From positions 45,567 through 109,566 of the forward strand of contig BSBK01014783.1 in the NCBI GenBank assembly GCA_027943335.1: a DNA stretch of 64,000 nt. The letters run 5' to 3'. The notes beneath the pieces are model-generated. The model ran no database searches. It worked only from the letters and a program-made list of their open reading frames with translations, and was not told the origin of the DNA. The position numbers and the translations under genes were made by a program. Origin of the DNA: Chamaecyparis obtusa. Its lineage: Eukaryota; Streptophyta; Pinopsida; Cupressales; Cupressaceae. Shown one piece after another: positions 46,925 to 59,839 of the stretch. The first letter of the stretch is position 1. Each line of letters begins with the position of its first letter.

Positions 46925-48202
46925 CATCCAAATAAGAAAATAATTATTTATATCCTATCGTGTGTTTTCTATAGCCACTATAAAAATCATATATCTTTAG
47001 AGCTTTCTTGAGAGACATTACATCTGAATAAGTTGCATTATTTGTATCCATATTTTCTTGTTTCTTCTTACATTCTCTTGTAAAATGACCATACTTCTTA
47101 AATTAATAAAATTTAACATGAGTTTTGCCAAACCATTTTGTTTTCTCTTGGAAGTGGTTTCATCTTAGTCCTCTATTATTGGAAGTATGATTGGAATAGA
47201 TAGTCCTTCATCCTTAATCTATATTCATTAGTTCACCTTTGCTTCTTCCTCTTCCTCTAAAACTTGATCTTCATCTTCCTCTACTAGATGATACCTATGA
47301 CATGAAAGCATTCTCTAAAGTGGAATTTCTATTCTTGCTTATTCTAGATTCATGAGAAAATAAAGATCCAAAAATTTCATCTATAGATAGTTGTGTTAAA
47401 TTCTTAGATTCCTTAATGACAATTAAAATTGTATCAAAATTTCTAGCTAGACTTCTAAGAACTGTTTGAACCAATACTTGATCACTGATCACTTTTTTTT
47501 TCCATATAATCACATTTTATTAACAATATTCATAACTTCAGTATAAAAATGATCTATAGAATCATATCCACCCATATGAATATTTTAAAAACTTTCTCTT
47601 AAAGTTTGTAACTTGGAGACCTTTACTTTGTTTGTACCTTGGTAAGCATTTTATAGTGCATCCCAAGGTTTCTTGGACCTTGTTGCTACAATGTAACTCT
47701 TGGAAACACTAACTCATCCATTTCTTGTTAAATAATAAACAAAGCCTTAGCATCCTTCTTCTTATTCTCCTTTAGTTGATCTTTATCTGCTTATGATAAA
47801 GCATGATAGGGTGCATAATTTTGTCATTCTACAAAACCATTTTCTACCAAATACTAAATATCTTGTGAACAAAATAATTTTTTCATCTTCATAGACCAAA
47901 ATTCATAATTCTTACTATTGAAGATGGGAATTTGGGGCCAAGAAACATTGCTACTTACTTCTATACTAACAAATTGATCTCTTCAAGGTCCACCTTTCTT
48001 ATATAACACCAAACTGGAAGACTACATCCTTCTACAAAACCTTTTTTTTTTTTGTCCTTTCAGCTGTAGCTTGAGAACTATTCTACCTTCTCTGCAAATG
48101 AGTCTTCTTCATAGAAACAATGAGTAGTTCCGGCTCTTTTCAATAACTTCCTTCTATGAGGAAACTCTTTTTTGAAGACATAAGCCTTCAAAGTTTTCTA
48201 AT
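46925..48202 (-). pseudogene. copia gag remnant with zinc knuckle
   Basis: The minus strand keeps a 72-codon open part at 47513-47295 (VLVQTVLRSLARNFDTI, then IKESKNLTQLSIDEIFGSL), typical of copia Gag (UBN2-like). A knuckle YGHFTRECKKK is at about 47050-47100 whose first two Cys have been lost. Downstream the frame leads into VMSLKKAL before the foldback insertion. Stops occur throughout. Confidence 0.75.
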
Positions 48203-48218
48203 CCAAGATCTAATACCA
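48203..48218 (-). promoter_or_regulatory. primer-binding site of the copia element
   Basis: The minus strand reads TGGTATTAGATCTTGG three bases after the LTR end. It resembles the tRNA-Met site TGGTATCAGAGC with changes that fit its age. Confidence 0.5.
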
Positions 48219-48221
48219 ATC

Positions 48222-48550
48222 TGAAATCAAAGATTGTAAATGAGAAATTAGATCTCATATCATATTATTTTCTACTATTACAAAAACATGAGATGTCAAC
48301 ATACTACAACACAAATAAAAATATTTTTATTGATTCAGACTTATTGTATCACTTCAATTTATAGAGGACTTTCCACTATCTAATTTAATAGTCTTTAACA
48401 AAATCTCTCTATGTCGAGGGCAGAAGAAATGTTTATTGAGACAAACTTAAAGAAATCAAATACTAATAAACTACTCTAAGCTAACAATTTTCATACATGT
48501 AAATTAGGAGACTTACAATTATAACCAGTCGTCCATTTTATTAGGAAAAA
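48222..48550 (-). repeat. 5' LTR of the Ty1/copia element
   Basis: From TGAAATCAAAGATTG to TTATTAGG plus an A run. It is the partner of 33247-33575. The outer end is blurred by ten A residues at 48546-48555, and no clear 5-bp duplication could be matched with the left side. Confidence 0.75.
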
Positions 48551-49122
48551 AAAAATGCTTACACATTTTTTAGCAAATAACCATTTTTTAGGAAATAAGA
48601 GGAAATTTTCTACAGTTAAAACAAACTTTAGAATTTGGATTTAATTAACCTTTGTCCCTGTTGAGAAGAAATTAATTCTCTCTAACAAAATCCCGCTTCA
48701 TTCCCAAAACCTACTTCACCAAACAATTATCCTCAACCAAGTCAAATAACTAACCAAATAAAGTTTTAATAAAAATTCTAGTTAAATTAAATTATTTGTT
48801 TGAATTTTAACTTAATTTAATAATAATAAATTAATTTAATTATTGGTTTACTTTTACAGTCAACCATTATAATACACATGTATTAATTAAATCAACATGA
48901 TATGATAATGAGATCTACTCCCACACCATAAATAAAAATAATTTTTGTATTACTATAACATAATTGAAATGCTAGTGATTGGTCAAACACCAAATTGAAC
49001 AGTAGCATTTGGAAGGTTGCGGGAGAGCTAGCACAAAAGTTTCACAATTGGAGTATATGGAAGACCAAATTTGTGAGCCCTCATCACCTCAAACAAGGAT
49101 AAATAGGAAATGATAAGAGAAA
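48551..49122. other. AT-rich spacer between copia and LINE-2
   Basis: No frame or repeat end recognised. It ends at the target duplication of LINE-2. Confidence 0.4.
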
Positions 49123-49539
49123 TAGGGAATGTTTTTTATTAAGATGGTAGAGAGAGGGCCTTGAACTCAGATGCAAAAATCACATGATAGTAGAAATCAA
49201 AGAGCACAACTTCGGGCCATTATATCCAGAAGAAACCAATATCATCACTCAACAAAATAGTCAAAAACCAAATAAGCAATACTTTTACCACTAACAACTC
49301 TACCCATGCTATTGTTATGAGCCCCACTATAAACATAGCAAAACTTAACACTAGCTAACCTTAACTGCCTATTAGTAGAGAGGGAAAATTTCCAAAAGCT
49401 ATTAACATCGTAGTTCAGAGTATCAAAAGAGAGATCAACTTTAAACATGAAACAATAAAATAGCATAATAGCTACAAACCCCATAAAAAGGAAAATCATT
49501 GATCTTTAGCAATAGCCTCTCAATTCATGCTAAAGCATT

Positions 49540-51430
49540 TAATTTCTTTCTTCTAGCTCCTAGAGTCATCTTCATGCACTTGATCTTTATCTATGCCATC
49601 ATGTTTCCTCTTCTAAATCCTCTTCTCCAATCTACTCTTTCCAGCGACCATACCTAGCACAACTTACATCATGAGACCTTCCAAAATCCTACACATGAAA
49701 GTGAAAGAAGAATTGCAATCATTAGTAGACATTGTCTCAAGGATAACATTCTCTATCATGGTGACTTTATTCTATAGGGCCTAGATCTAGTTTGTAAGGG
49801 TTTCTTCATTGAGATTCTCCTTCTTCTAGGAAACAAGCTTATTCTTCTCTTTTTCTTCTTCCTTAAAAATAGGGGAGGTACAAGAAATATTCACTATTTC
49901 ATCCATAACATCCTTGAATTGACACTAAGTTCAATAGATTTTTTATCCTCGGTGTCCTCTTAATCTTCAATCTCCTTTTTGTAGTCCTCATCAATAGAAT
50001 GATCACTTTCCTCCATCTCTTTTGGCTCATACTCCTGGTCGATTTATGCTACCACTTCTTCCTCCACACTCTTCTATTTTTTTTCCTTCTTGTTTCTAAG
50101 CCTCGTAGATCTATGTTCACCAAATCTTAAATCATATTTCTTTTCACTAGAGGTGTTACCCTTTTTCCCCTTTTTAGAATCATTTTTTGTTTCTTCCCCA
50201 GAATCCTCCTTCTCCACATCAATGTAGGTACTCTTTCCTCCCTGGTTTTTTTAACAAATCTTAGAAGCAACATGATTCTTAGAAGGGGCTTTCCTCTTTT
50301 GAGGGGTAGTATCAAGTAAAGTTTTCTTATAAAAAACAAAGGACAAGGGTTTCTCCTTAGTTGTAGAAGGAGATTTTTTGCCCAACTTTTTAGTTTTACG
50401 ATTCTACTTGGAGCTATAAGAGAGCAACTTGTTGCTAAGTAGTTTGATTGTCACTAGACTAGTAGGGTTTTTTTCAAACTAGGGGTAAGTAAGAAACTTA
50501 CCTATAGAAGGAGAGTTACTGAAAACATGTTGATACAAAACGTACATAAGCCCCTGGTATTGCTAAGAGAGGAAAGAAAAAATAATGGGGCAATAATTTT
50601 CTTGCCATGATGGATATGGTTTAAGAGGGGAAAATGGTAGCCATGAAAATCATAGAGCCTACCCTCTAAAGAAAAGTACTTCATAATATATATTAAAAAA
50701 TTAGAGAGAAAGGGCCAGGAAGAGAAGATCTATCATACCCATTACCAAATGGAACAACAACAAGCATGTCACCCTTTATGAATAACTTCTTCTAGAATTT
50801 CTTATAGTCTCCTCTAATCCTCCATTCAATTTTTCTTTTGTTGCATTCCAGGCCCGTAGGTTCAGCTATATGATCAAGCGTAACCAGAAACTTAATGTAC
50901 TCCTAATCGACAGATGCCACTACTGCCACAAGTTCATAAATTTCATCAAGAGCTTACTATTAAACCCCTTCATGGATTTAATATAATTTATCAAGCCCAT
51001 CTTACTAAATTTCTCCGACATCTCCCCATTTTGGATTAGCTCTGTATAGTCGCAGGGTCCCACCTTCTTCAATGGTCCCCCATCACTTTCGCTTTCTAAA
51101 AACTACACTAGGTATCAGATTTCTTCATACCAGTAGGCCCTTTCTCCATTAATAGAGAAAGCATAAAATAAGGAAAAACTAATCTTTTACAAGAACCCAG
51201 AGGTTTCTTCAAGGTGGAACAAAAATTTTTACCAAAAAAATTATTTTTATCAATGCCATAATTAATGGTTTTAGAATCAGGGAACTTGAATAAAAGATCC
51301 TCGCAAGATATGAAAAGACAACTTCCTTGATTTGAAGGTTGCAACTTCATATTATAATTCGTACCTTGTGTCATTTTACTAAAAATGGTATCATCATTAA
51401 TTCTATAAATGTGATCGTGGATAACTAAAT
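49540..51430 (-). pseudogene. LINE-2 ORF3 remnant, related to LINE-1 ORF3
   Basis: Broken, but in the same place after RNase H. The minus strand shows DHIYRIND then TNYNMKLQ (51420-51340; LINE-1 has RHILKIQ and TNYRHEL). Next comes GLINYIKSMKGF (about 51000-50965; LINE-1 GLTTYMEGLHGV). Then YFSLEGRL and YHFPLLNHIHHG (50680-50590; LINE-1 YVTLDDRF and YHFFLLCHFQHK), a Lys/Glu-rich part with STRLRNKK (about 50110), and an acidic tail. Function unknown. Confidence 0.55.
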
Positions 51431-51865
51431 CATTATTCCTTCCTGTCTCTAAAAAATTCCACTTTTCAAAAGCATTAAATATGATAATTATCTTATCTTG
51501 CTCAAAACCTATATCGCAATTAATATCCTATCTACAAAATTTAGTGAAAGTGTAATTAGTATTAGTCACCATGAAATAAGTCAAGCCAAAGTCTCTTGGC
51601 CAAACATTCCCACCATTCAAAAGGAATTTAAAATTTTGACCGTTAATAGTTCCCCTTTAGAGATTTGAATAATTTTGGCAGCACAAGAAAAAAAATTATC
51701 TTAAAATGATACTTCTACCATAGAATAAAATTCATAATACTCTTAGAAGGCACCCAATGATGGACTTCGAACCTAAATTTAAATTCATTTATTAGCTAAC
51801 ATTTCATTTAACCCTTTTGGAGTACTTTCAAAAGTCACCTCTCTCCATTCTTTCTCTCCCAATCC

Positions 51866-54800
51866 TTAATTATCCATCAAGTCCACAACACAATTCTCTT
51901 CACATAATGTGTGAATAATTTTGACATTAGAGAAGGAGAGCAACATTCTATTACAGTCTTCCATAAGCTTGGAAATATACCATGGGAAGGCAAATCTATT
52001 ATTAAGGTGATCAATAATCATTTTGGAGTCTCCTTCTATGATGACCTTCTCAACCATTAAATATTTTAGGTAGTTAATCTCATACAATGATGCCATGACC
52101 TCAACATAGTTATTTATTTTTCTTCCTAGGTTTTTACAAAAACCATGAATTAAATTTCCTCTCCAATCTCTGATGAAATCCCTAGTAGCTAAGGTACCAA
52201 GATTCCCCTTAGAGAATCCATCCACATTGCATTTTATCTAGCTCTCATCAAGAGGTTTCCAAATTTTTTATTTTATCTTCCATATAATATTCTAGTCTAT
52301 ATTAATAAGATTGTGATTGATATGCTAGGTTTGCTTGATTCCGAAATCCTAGAGAGAAGGGAAAACTTTAACTTTCTTAAATACATTAGCATTTATATTC
52401 TCTATGATCTTCTTCTTTATAACTTGGAACACAGTTAAGCTCATTCTCTCCTGACCCCAAAAAATTCTATTGTTCCTCTCCTTCCACACATTTCTTTCCA
52501 TAAATAGAAGAATCTGAGGCCAAAGATTTTTTAGGATAGGGTGGTTCAAGGGACTGTTACTCTACTGCATAATTAGTTGATATAAGGACATAGGCATGAT
52601 TTGATCCACCTATAAAGATGAGAAGACAAGCTTCCAAATATAATTAGAGAAGGAGAAGTGCATAAAGATGTGGTCTATAGATATAGAATCATGTTTACAA
52701 AGGATACATCTATTAACAAAGAGGAAGCCACGATTGTTGAGTTTGTCAATAATTAGGATTCTTCCATGACTCGTCACCCACCAAAAATAGTTAATTTTAG
52801 GGTTTTAATTAGGAATCTAGATGTGATTCCAGATATATTCTTTGTCACCAATCACTTCAATAGCATTGTAAGATAAACTAAAAGAGTAAGTTCCCAATGG
52901 ATTATGCTTCCAAATCCATCTGCGAACCTCATCAAGAGAGAAAAGATTACTTTCTAGGAGGAGACAAACCTAGGCCCTAATATATTATAACAATTTCAAA
53001 AATAACAAACTAGGGATATTACATTGATCGATGAGACCTTCAAGATTCTTCCATTTATCTTTACCTCCATACCAGCACAAATACTTCTCCACATTCACCT
53101 TGAGAAAAATAGAGAGCTATCTCCTAATCTGGGAGAAAGAGTTGAGCTCCACTACAAAATAATTCTTACTCTACAACCAATGATTTTGAGAGATTTTGGC
53201 TTGGAGGGAGATAATATTATTTATTAGATAAATTTTACTTTTATAATAATTGATCTATTGCCTTGAGATCAAAGTGTAACCTTTGACGATATCTTTCCAC
53301 TTGGATTTAGACACAAATGCCTCTCCAAATCAAAGCATAACCCTTGAGGATCTCTTTCCACTTGGCTTGAGACACAAATTCCTCCCCAAACAAAATAGTT
53401 TCATCAACGAATTTCTCATGGGAGGAAGGAGGAAGATGGGATGCAACTTTCATACCCTTTAAGCAACGTGACTCTATTTTTCATATTGCTTCCCAAAACC
53501 TTAGCCACAAGAATGAACAAGTAAGATGAGAAGGGATCACCCTACCTCAAGCCTTTCTCCATAGTAAAGAACCTTATAGGAGAGCCACTCACAAGAACAA
53601 AAAATTTAGCAGTTGAAACCCAATTCATAATCATATTAAAAAATTTACCTTTAAAACCAAACTTTTGTAGAATAGTAGTCAAAAGATTTGAATCAACTTT
53701 GTCATAAGATTTAGATATATCTAACTTTAGCTTCATACTAGTTGTTTTATTATTTTGCATAGAGTAAACTAGCTCATGGGTGCAAATGAAAACATCCATA
53801 ATGTTTGTACCTCCAACAAAGCCCTTTTGATTATGAGAGATGATCTTATCCAAGATACCTTTGATTCAATTAACCATCACCTTAGACAAAATTTTATACA
53901 TTATATTATAGAGGCTTATGGGGGTGAAAATCAAACATAGACTTTGGGCCTACCACTTTAGGGGTCAAGACAATATGACCTGGTTTGAGTTGCTTGTCCA
54001 CTTTACCCATTATAAAGAAATCACCCACATCATTAAACACATCCCTTCCAATAATATCCCAAAAATCCTAAAAGATTGAATTGGGGAAACATCTAGTCCC
54101 TAGGACTTAAAAGAAGAAAAGGAGAAAGCAACATCTTTAACCTCATGGAAGGTAACCTGGTTAGAAAGGTTTTTATTATCAGAATCATCAAAAACAAAAG
54201 AATTGCATTCTCTTGCCCATGGATACTAGCAAAGAAATTAACTGCTTCACTAGCAATATCTACCTCCTTGTCAACTAAAGAGCTATCACAAAATAGAAAA
54301 GATCTGATCTTGTTCCTACTTCTGTACTTGATAAAATTTTGGTGGAAGAACCTAGGTTTTTTTCTCCCTCCTTGAGCCATTTAATCCTTGAGTTTTACTT
54401 CTAGAAGACTTCCTCCTGCTTGTTAAATCTGATAGATTAATCCCTTATATCTCTTTCCTGGTGAAAAATTTCTTGATCTTGTTGGACCCTTTCCTCATTC
54501 TCTCTTGGAGCACATCAGGTTTTCAAATGATATCTTTTTTTTCTAGTAAATATATTACCTAATGAAGATTTATTCCAATATTTCACTTTCTCTTTAATAA
54601 TTTGGAGTTTTTCTATAGAGCTTTATCATAGGGGAATCATAAAAAGGAGTTTTCCATCATTATTCAACTAGCCTTCTAAAGTAAGGATGGTAAATCCACA
54701 TTATTTTGAATCTAAAGGGAGAAGCCTTTGTATTTCCATTCTACCAATCAAGTGAGAGAGCATTATGATCTAAATGGCCAGTTTTGGAGAGAGCGGTGAG

Positions 54801-55445
54801 GAAGAAGTTTGCAAGATTAGTTCAGTTTGGAGACAAGGAAAATATATCTAATCTAACCTAGATTAGTCTGCTCCCGTATCTTATATGGTCAGACCATGTG
54901 AAATCAGCTTCATGAAGGTCAATATCCATCATCCCAGTACCCACAAAGAAATCTCTTAGATTTTCTGTACTGTCACTCAAATCTACCATTCCTCAAGATT
55001 TATCTAAGGGGTATAAAGGAGAGCTAAAGTCACCTCCCATAATCCATTTAATATGACCAAAACCCTCCATAATACTAGTAAGACATTCCCATAAATCATA
55101 GAGAATAAACATTAGGGGCATACACATAAATCATATTTCAAGACTGGCCAAAAGAAATATTTTGCAAAGCAGTTATTAGCTTATGACTAGAAGAATGGAT
55201 TCAATTTCTCATCACTTTACCTAGATTCCATAGAGTTACTAGACCACTAGATTCTCCCTTAGAGTTAGAGGTCTCCCATTGGGCACCAAGCTAGAATTTT
55301 CCCACAATCTTCTTGAAACACTCTCTACTAATTTTATTTTATTGAATGATCTCGATATCAATTATGTTCTCTTGAATAGAAAAATTCACATATACTATTT
55401 GGTGAGGCTATTGAGTCCTCTTATGTTCTAAGACATAATCTTCAT
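51866..55445 (-). pseudogene. LINE-2 ORF2: endonuclease, RT and RNase H, inactivated
   Basis: It starts MKIMS-stop-NIRGLN at 55445, equivalent to the LINE-1 start. GGDFSSPLYPLDKS near 55040 is the nuclease core. RT parts: KGFVGGTNIMD (53830), LDISKSYDKVD (53720) and SPIRFFTMEKGLR (53560). The active-site box reads FVDE at 53400-53411 instead of FVDD. The zf-RVT tail (WKERNNRIFWG) is at 52500-52450. The RNase H part (52225-51866) includes EGDSKMIIDHL. A 61-bp tandem duplication at 53268-53389 lies next to the active site. Many stops. Confidence 0.85.
53268..53389. repeat. 61-bp tandem duplication inside LINE-2 RT
   Basis: Two copies start ATCAAAG at 53268 and 53329 and share CTTTCCACTTGG and GACACAAAT, with about ten differences. 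It breaks the RT frame just after the active site. Confidence 0.8.
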
Positions 55446-55589
55446 GAAAAAAAACTCTAAGAAAATAGACCTAGATAGAACACCCCTCCTTAGACATCTG
55501 TGGCTAACTCAATACGAGAAGGGGCCCCACTTTTTCTTCTTATTGAGATTTGAGAACCCATCTATAGTTCTCTATTTTCCACTAGAAAC

Positions 55590-57310
55590 CTATTTCTTTA
55601 TTTTCCTTTCTTTGCTTACTTTTTGAGAAGGTATACCCTGTTTACCTTCATTGCCTATGTCAAGTATCTTTTTCCTCTTTCCTTTTTCTACTAAATTGCA
55701 TTTTAAATCCTCATTGTCCTCCACAAACATCAATTTGGACACTTTGGGAGGAGGGGTTGAAGAGAATACTAAGATACCAACTTTTCTCTTTAGGCTAGTG
55801 GAGCCCAGAAGGACAACAAAAGGCCGAGGTGAGTCAAACAAGTAATAGTTTTCTTTATTCTTTTTTAATTTCGATATATCCTTCTCTATAGAGTCCTCTT
55901 TCTCTGGGTGAGGAATCCCCAGGCTAGCCTCATATTGTTCTATCCCTTCCTTTGAGTTCTAAATATTTAACTGCACAACCACCTCATCTAAATTGTCCTT
56001 CTAGGATGGGTTAAGGATAGAGGTGGGAACCTTAGGGATTGACTCTAGAACCATAGTGGTTGAACTTTCATTCATAGAAGCATCACTAATATTCATCCCC
56101 TTAGACCAAAGCACAAAATCCTACTGAGGAAATGAAGCCTTCATGGAAGATGTCCACTGGCTCCCTTAGAACCTCACAAAGAGGAAGACGGTTCCCCCAT
56201 CTTGGGTTCTGCTGACTCCAAGGAGGTTTGAATCATAGAAGAAGAAACCACTAGTGACAACTCTCCTCCAGAGATAGGAAGCTGATAACTTCCCTTCTGA
56301 AGTTCACAAGTTTTTTTTTTTTTGGTCTATAAAAGTAAGTGGTTAGAAGCCAGTTTGCAAGCATTATTGAGGTGACCACAGCTCTTACAAATCTAACAGA
56401 ACACCTCCCCATTCTCATTCTCTAGAAGTTGAAGAAAGGATCCATATTTGGACTTAAGAGTAATGTGGGTAGGAATCACCGATTTTACCTCAACATTAAC
56501 ACAAATGTACGTAAGAAGGAGGTAAGATTTTTGTTGTGTAATGCTATCAACTACCAAAAGGTAACCAGAGGAATTAGCAGTGCCATGAACCACTTTGTTG
56601 TTCTAGAATTCCAAGGGTAGGCCTAGGAGATGCACCCATATTGGAGGTAAAGCCCCTAGATCATTGTATGGGTCCAACCCCAGTTTCTATTTACAGAGGG
56701 CCAATATGTTGCGTTGATTTCTTCCAAAGGTCCATGGCCCATTTGTCATTAGAGAGGGGAGGTACTCCTGATTCATGAAGATGAAAAGAAAAAAGTTGTG
56801 AGCCATCACATTAATTTTGACACTACCTTTTAGGCACTATTTACTCACAACCCACTTACGTAACTAGTCAATGGATGACCTAAAAGATAGGAGCATATCA
56901 ACAAGAGAAAGTTCCAGCTTATTAACTATGTCTATGAGAATCTCATTCGGTACCTGCATAGTAGTATCATTAATGTTATAGGAAGTACCAAACCCAGATA
57001 AAACATTTGTGGGATTCAAAGAAGGGGAGGAAACACCTTGCATTTTTTTCTGCAAAAGTGGGTAGGGAGTCCTGAGTCTGACCCACAGGCACTTCCAAGG
57101 AAGACTCGACATAAAAGATAGGATGATCAAGAGTCTCAACAGAAGACAAGACTTTAAAGGGGAAAGCAAGACCAAGGTGGAACCCAAGGGTACACCATTC
57201 AAACCAACTTGCACAGAATTCAACAAGAAAACACAAGAAACCTTCCCTTGTCCCCCAAGGGAGGCCCCATGGAAGGTAACAGAGAAAAGTAGCATAGCAG
57301 AAAGAAGCAA
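55590..57310 (-). pseudogene. LINE-2 ORF1: DUF4283 and zinc-knuckle protein remnant
   Basis: On the minus strand: VGLNGVPLGST and SLVDMLLSFRSSID (57250-56870), then NGPWTFGRN (about 56725), LPPIWVHLLGLPLEF (about 56610-56660) and SGYLLVV. A CCHC knuckle lies near 56400-56360 (C-stop-I-C-KSCGH-LNNA-C), with all four ligands kept but a stop at one spacer position. The C-terminal part (55841-55590) is Lys-rich. Same organisation as LINE-1 ORF1. Confidence 0.8.
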
Positions 57311-57375
57311 AGCAATAAGTAGCAGGATAACCCTATATATACATCCTATGTCACAATTCAGCGCTAGGGAATGTT

Positions 57376-59690
57376 AAAGCTAATGAAAACTAGATAAACA
57401 AGAAGATAAATGAGGTTGTTGAATTTAGCTATGGATATAATAGATAGAATGACCTCCTCTTTTAATACCTTGCAAGGAAGAGCCAAAGTAGAAGAAGTCC
57501 AAAAGAAGGAAAAGGGAGGAAACCTAGATGATAACCACCCAACAAACAAAAGAGGGCCATGGTATGATGATATAGGGACCTATTATGGAGTGCCATACTA
57601 GGAAGCCCTATTTTCTAGACACTCTTAAAGAACTTAATGAGGAATTGAAGGAAGTTTAACTTCCTAGTATTTAGTTTCATGTCTTTAGTCCTTGGACTAT
57701 ATTTAGTTTAGTTGATAGTTTCTATAATCAATTTACTGTGGTCATTTTGTTTCTAGACTTTATTTTGAATTCATTGTTTGTGAATTCCTCTTGAATTGTC
57801 TTAATGACTCAATGCTTATTTTTCTCAGTCTAGGCCTTCTCCCATTTGAACTTAATCAAAACATAATTTAAATGCATGATTTAAATATAAGCCCTACATA
57901 TGCTTCCATGTAGAACGGCACGAGAGTAGACGTAGAATATTCTATTGTGAGGATTTTACTACAAATTTTTAGCATTCTTAATAGTTAAATATGAAAGACA
58001 TCCATTTTTTTTATAATTATTTTTATTTTGTTTATTTTATTCAATAATTTTCAATCTTATTTTATAATAAATGTGTTCAATTACAATTTATAACCTTGAT
58101 TTTATACATTTTTTATTTACAATAATTCAAAAACTTTAGTTAATTATTATATAAAAATAAAATTATTTATCTTCTTTTATTTTTAAATTATATATACTCC
58201 AATTAAAAGACCCTATCCCTGCCACCTATATTACACACTACCTAATATCAAACTTAAATACTTATTCTCTTAGATTTCTACAGAGATTATTTTAATTTTT
58301 TTATTTTTAGAGACCTTTCCATTTAATTTTGAAACAAAAGATTCATACAATTATTTAGAAAGTTTGTTCAAGTTTTATTTAAAATTCTCAAAGATTAACA
58401 TCTCTTCAAAACTTCTTTATTTTCATTTTAATAAGACTTAAAATTTCTATCATAGATTAATTTTATACAACATTCTACAATTAATTAATTTCTAAAAGAC
58501 CAAAAACAATCAATTGAAGGATCAAGTTCAAGTATGTAAAGCTATGACGGATTCACATCCCTTTGAAATTTCTTCTATTCACCTAGAAGCAATTGAAGCC
58601 ATCAAGGCTTCACAACCATTCAGAACTTCTCATTTACATTCAGTTGGAATATTGCTATGGTTTACTTCTAATATTCCTTCTTTTGGAGCAACTGCACGAA
58701 AATATTCTTTCTTCGAGTCCTTGGACAATCTTTCATTTCAAAAGTAATGGCAAAGCCTATATTATAATCAGCTTGTATATATTGGAAGGTTAGTAGTCAT
58801 TTTGGGCAAATAAGCCGGACCTTTGAGCTGCCTGCAGCTGATTGAGACAGAGACAACACGGATTGATATCAATCACTTTTGGCACTCATTGTGATTATCC
58901 AAAAACGAGGTACAGTTCATATATTGCATTTAATGTTTCGTTTCGAATGTAATCGTAGTTGGAGTGTCGGTTGTCTATTGTTGGAATTGAGGAAAGACGG
59001 GAGAAGTCCCTTCCCCGCCACAAAGATAGTGGTAGGTGCTAATGGTTTACAAGAATGGTACTGTGTCGACTGCCAACAACAAACAACTTTCAGACATTAT
59101 AGATTTATGCTCCACGACATACAACTAGAATACATTTTTGGTTCTAAGTACCAAAAATATCAAGTATAAATTATTATATTTGAAAGGTATTTTCTTACCA
59201 AATATCAAAATACATTTTAAATAGAAGAATAATTTTACAACTTGTATTCATACATTTCAATTTGTTTGGCTCTGTAATTGTGTTGGACTGTGACAACACT
59301 AAAACAACAATCATTTTCTATCACAATTTTATTTTAATCTATTAAATTCTGTAATAAAAAATTATTTTTTAGATTGAAGATAGTCAAGGGAGAATATATA
59401 TATATATATATATAAGATTAATTGAGCTTGTAATAGTATCAATCGCATGAAAGTTGCAAACTTCAAACTTCCATCCAAACAATAATAATTCATAGATATT
59501 TCCTTGGAATATTAGCATTCATGTTTTTGCTACATATTCATGATAGGGTTCACATTATAAAAATAATATACTTAGAAAACATTTGCCTTGTATGTGGAAG
59601 TTGAAACTCATCACTATACAAGATTTCCAAGTATAGTTAAAGTTGACTTTGTCACAATTGAAAGGTTGTGATTATGGAAAGGAAGGCAAG
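57376..59690. other. AT-rich non-coding DNA, no gene supported
   Basis: Short + strand frames at 57410-57601, 58514-58747 and 58879-59169 have no recognised domain. The last contains WSVGCLLLEL, which only superficially resembles a kinase segment. A TA repeat (about 59396-59413) is present. The segment 57600-57900 has an LTR-like appearance but no partner. Confidence 0.35.
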
Positions 59691-59839
59691 GAGTGTATTT
59701 TCTTGATCTTGTCTAATCTTAGAGGTCAATTTTATGTATTTGCCTATACTTCTATTCCAGTATGGATTCTATAAGAGAAGGCCATAAGATGCCTTTATCA
59801 AGGAATTTTGAAATTAACTGACTAGGGAGTAGACCAAGT

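Larger units (their letters stand above)
33247..48550 (-). mobile_element. Ty1/copia element split by nested insertions
   Basis: On the minus strand from right to left: 5' LTR 48222-48550, primer site 48203-48218, gag about 48100-46990, then (after the foldback insertion) pol 36815-33576, and 3' LTR 33247-33575. Removing the TRIM (36389-36725) and the foldback complex (36816-46924) leaves about 4.9 kb, the normal size of a copia element. All coding parts carry many stops and shifts. Confidence 0.8.
49134..57364 (-). mobile_element. LINE-2: second L1-type LINE, 8.2 kb, more decayed, with ORF3
   Basis: Flanked by TAGGGAATGTT at 49123-49133 and 57365-57375 (11 bp, exact). Minus strand; the 3' end reads ...CTTAATAAAAAAC at the left. 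Order as in LINE-1: ORF1 with DUF4283 and CCHC, ORF2 with endonuclease, RT, zf-RVT and RNase H, then ORF3. About 50 bases or more precede the first ORF1 reading, so it may be full length. It is strongly diverged from LINE-1 in all parts, so it is a separate lineage and not a recent copy. Confidence 0.88.

Noticed and set aside
58879..59169. + strand 96-codon frame with WSVGCLLLEL, like kinase subdomain IX
   Set aside because: No other kinase motif (no HRD, DFG or APE) occurs in any frame nearby, and the flanking peptide is unlike a kinase. It looks like a chance resemblance.
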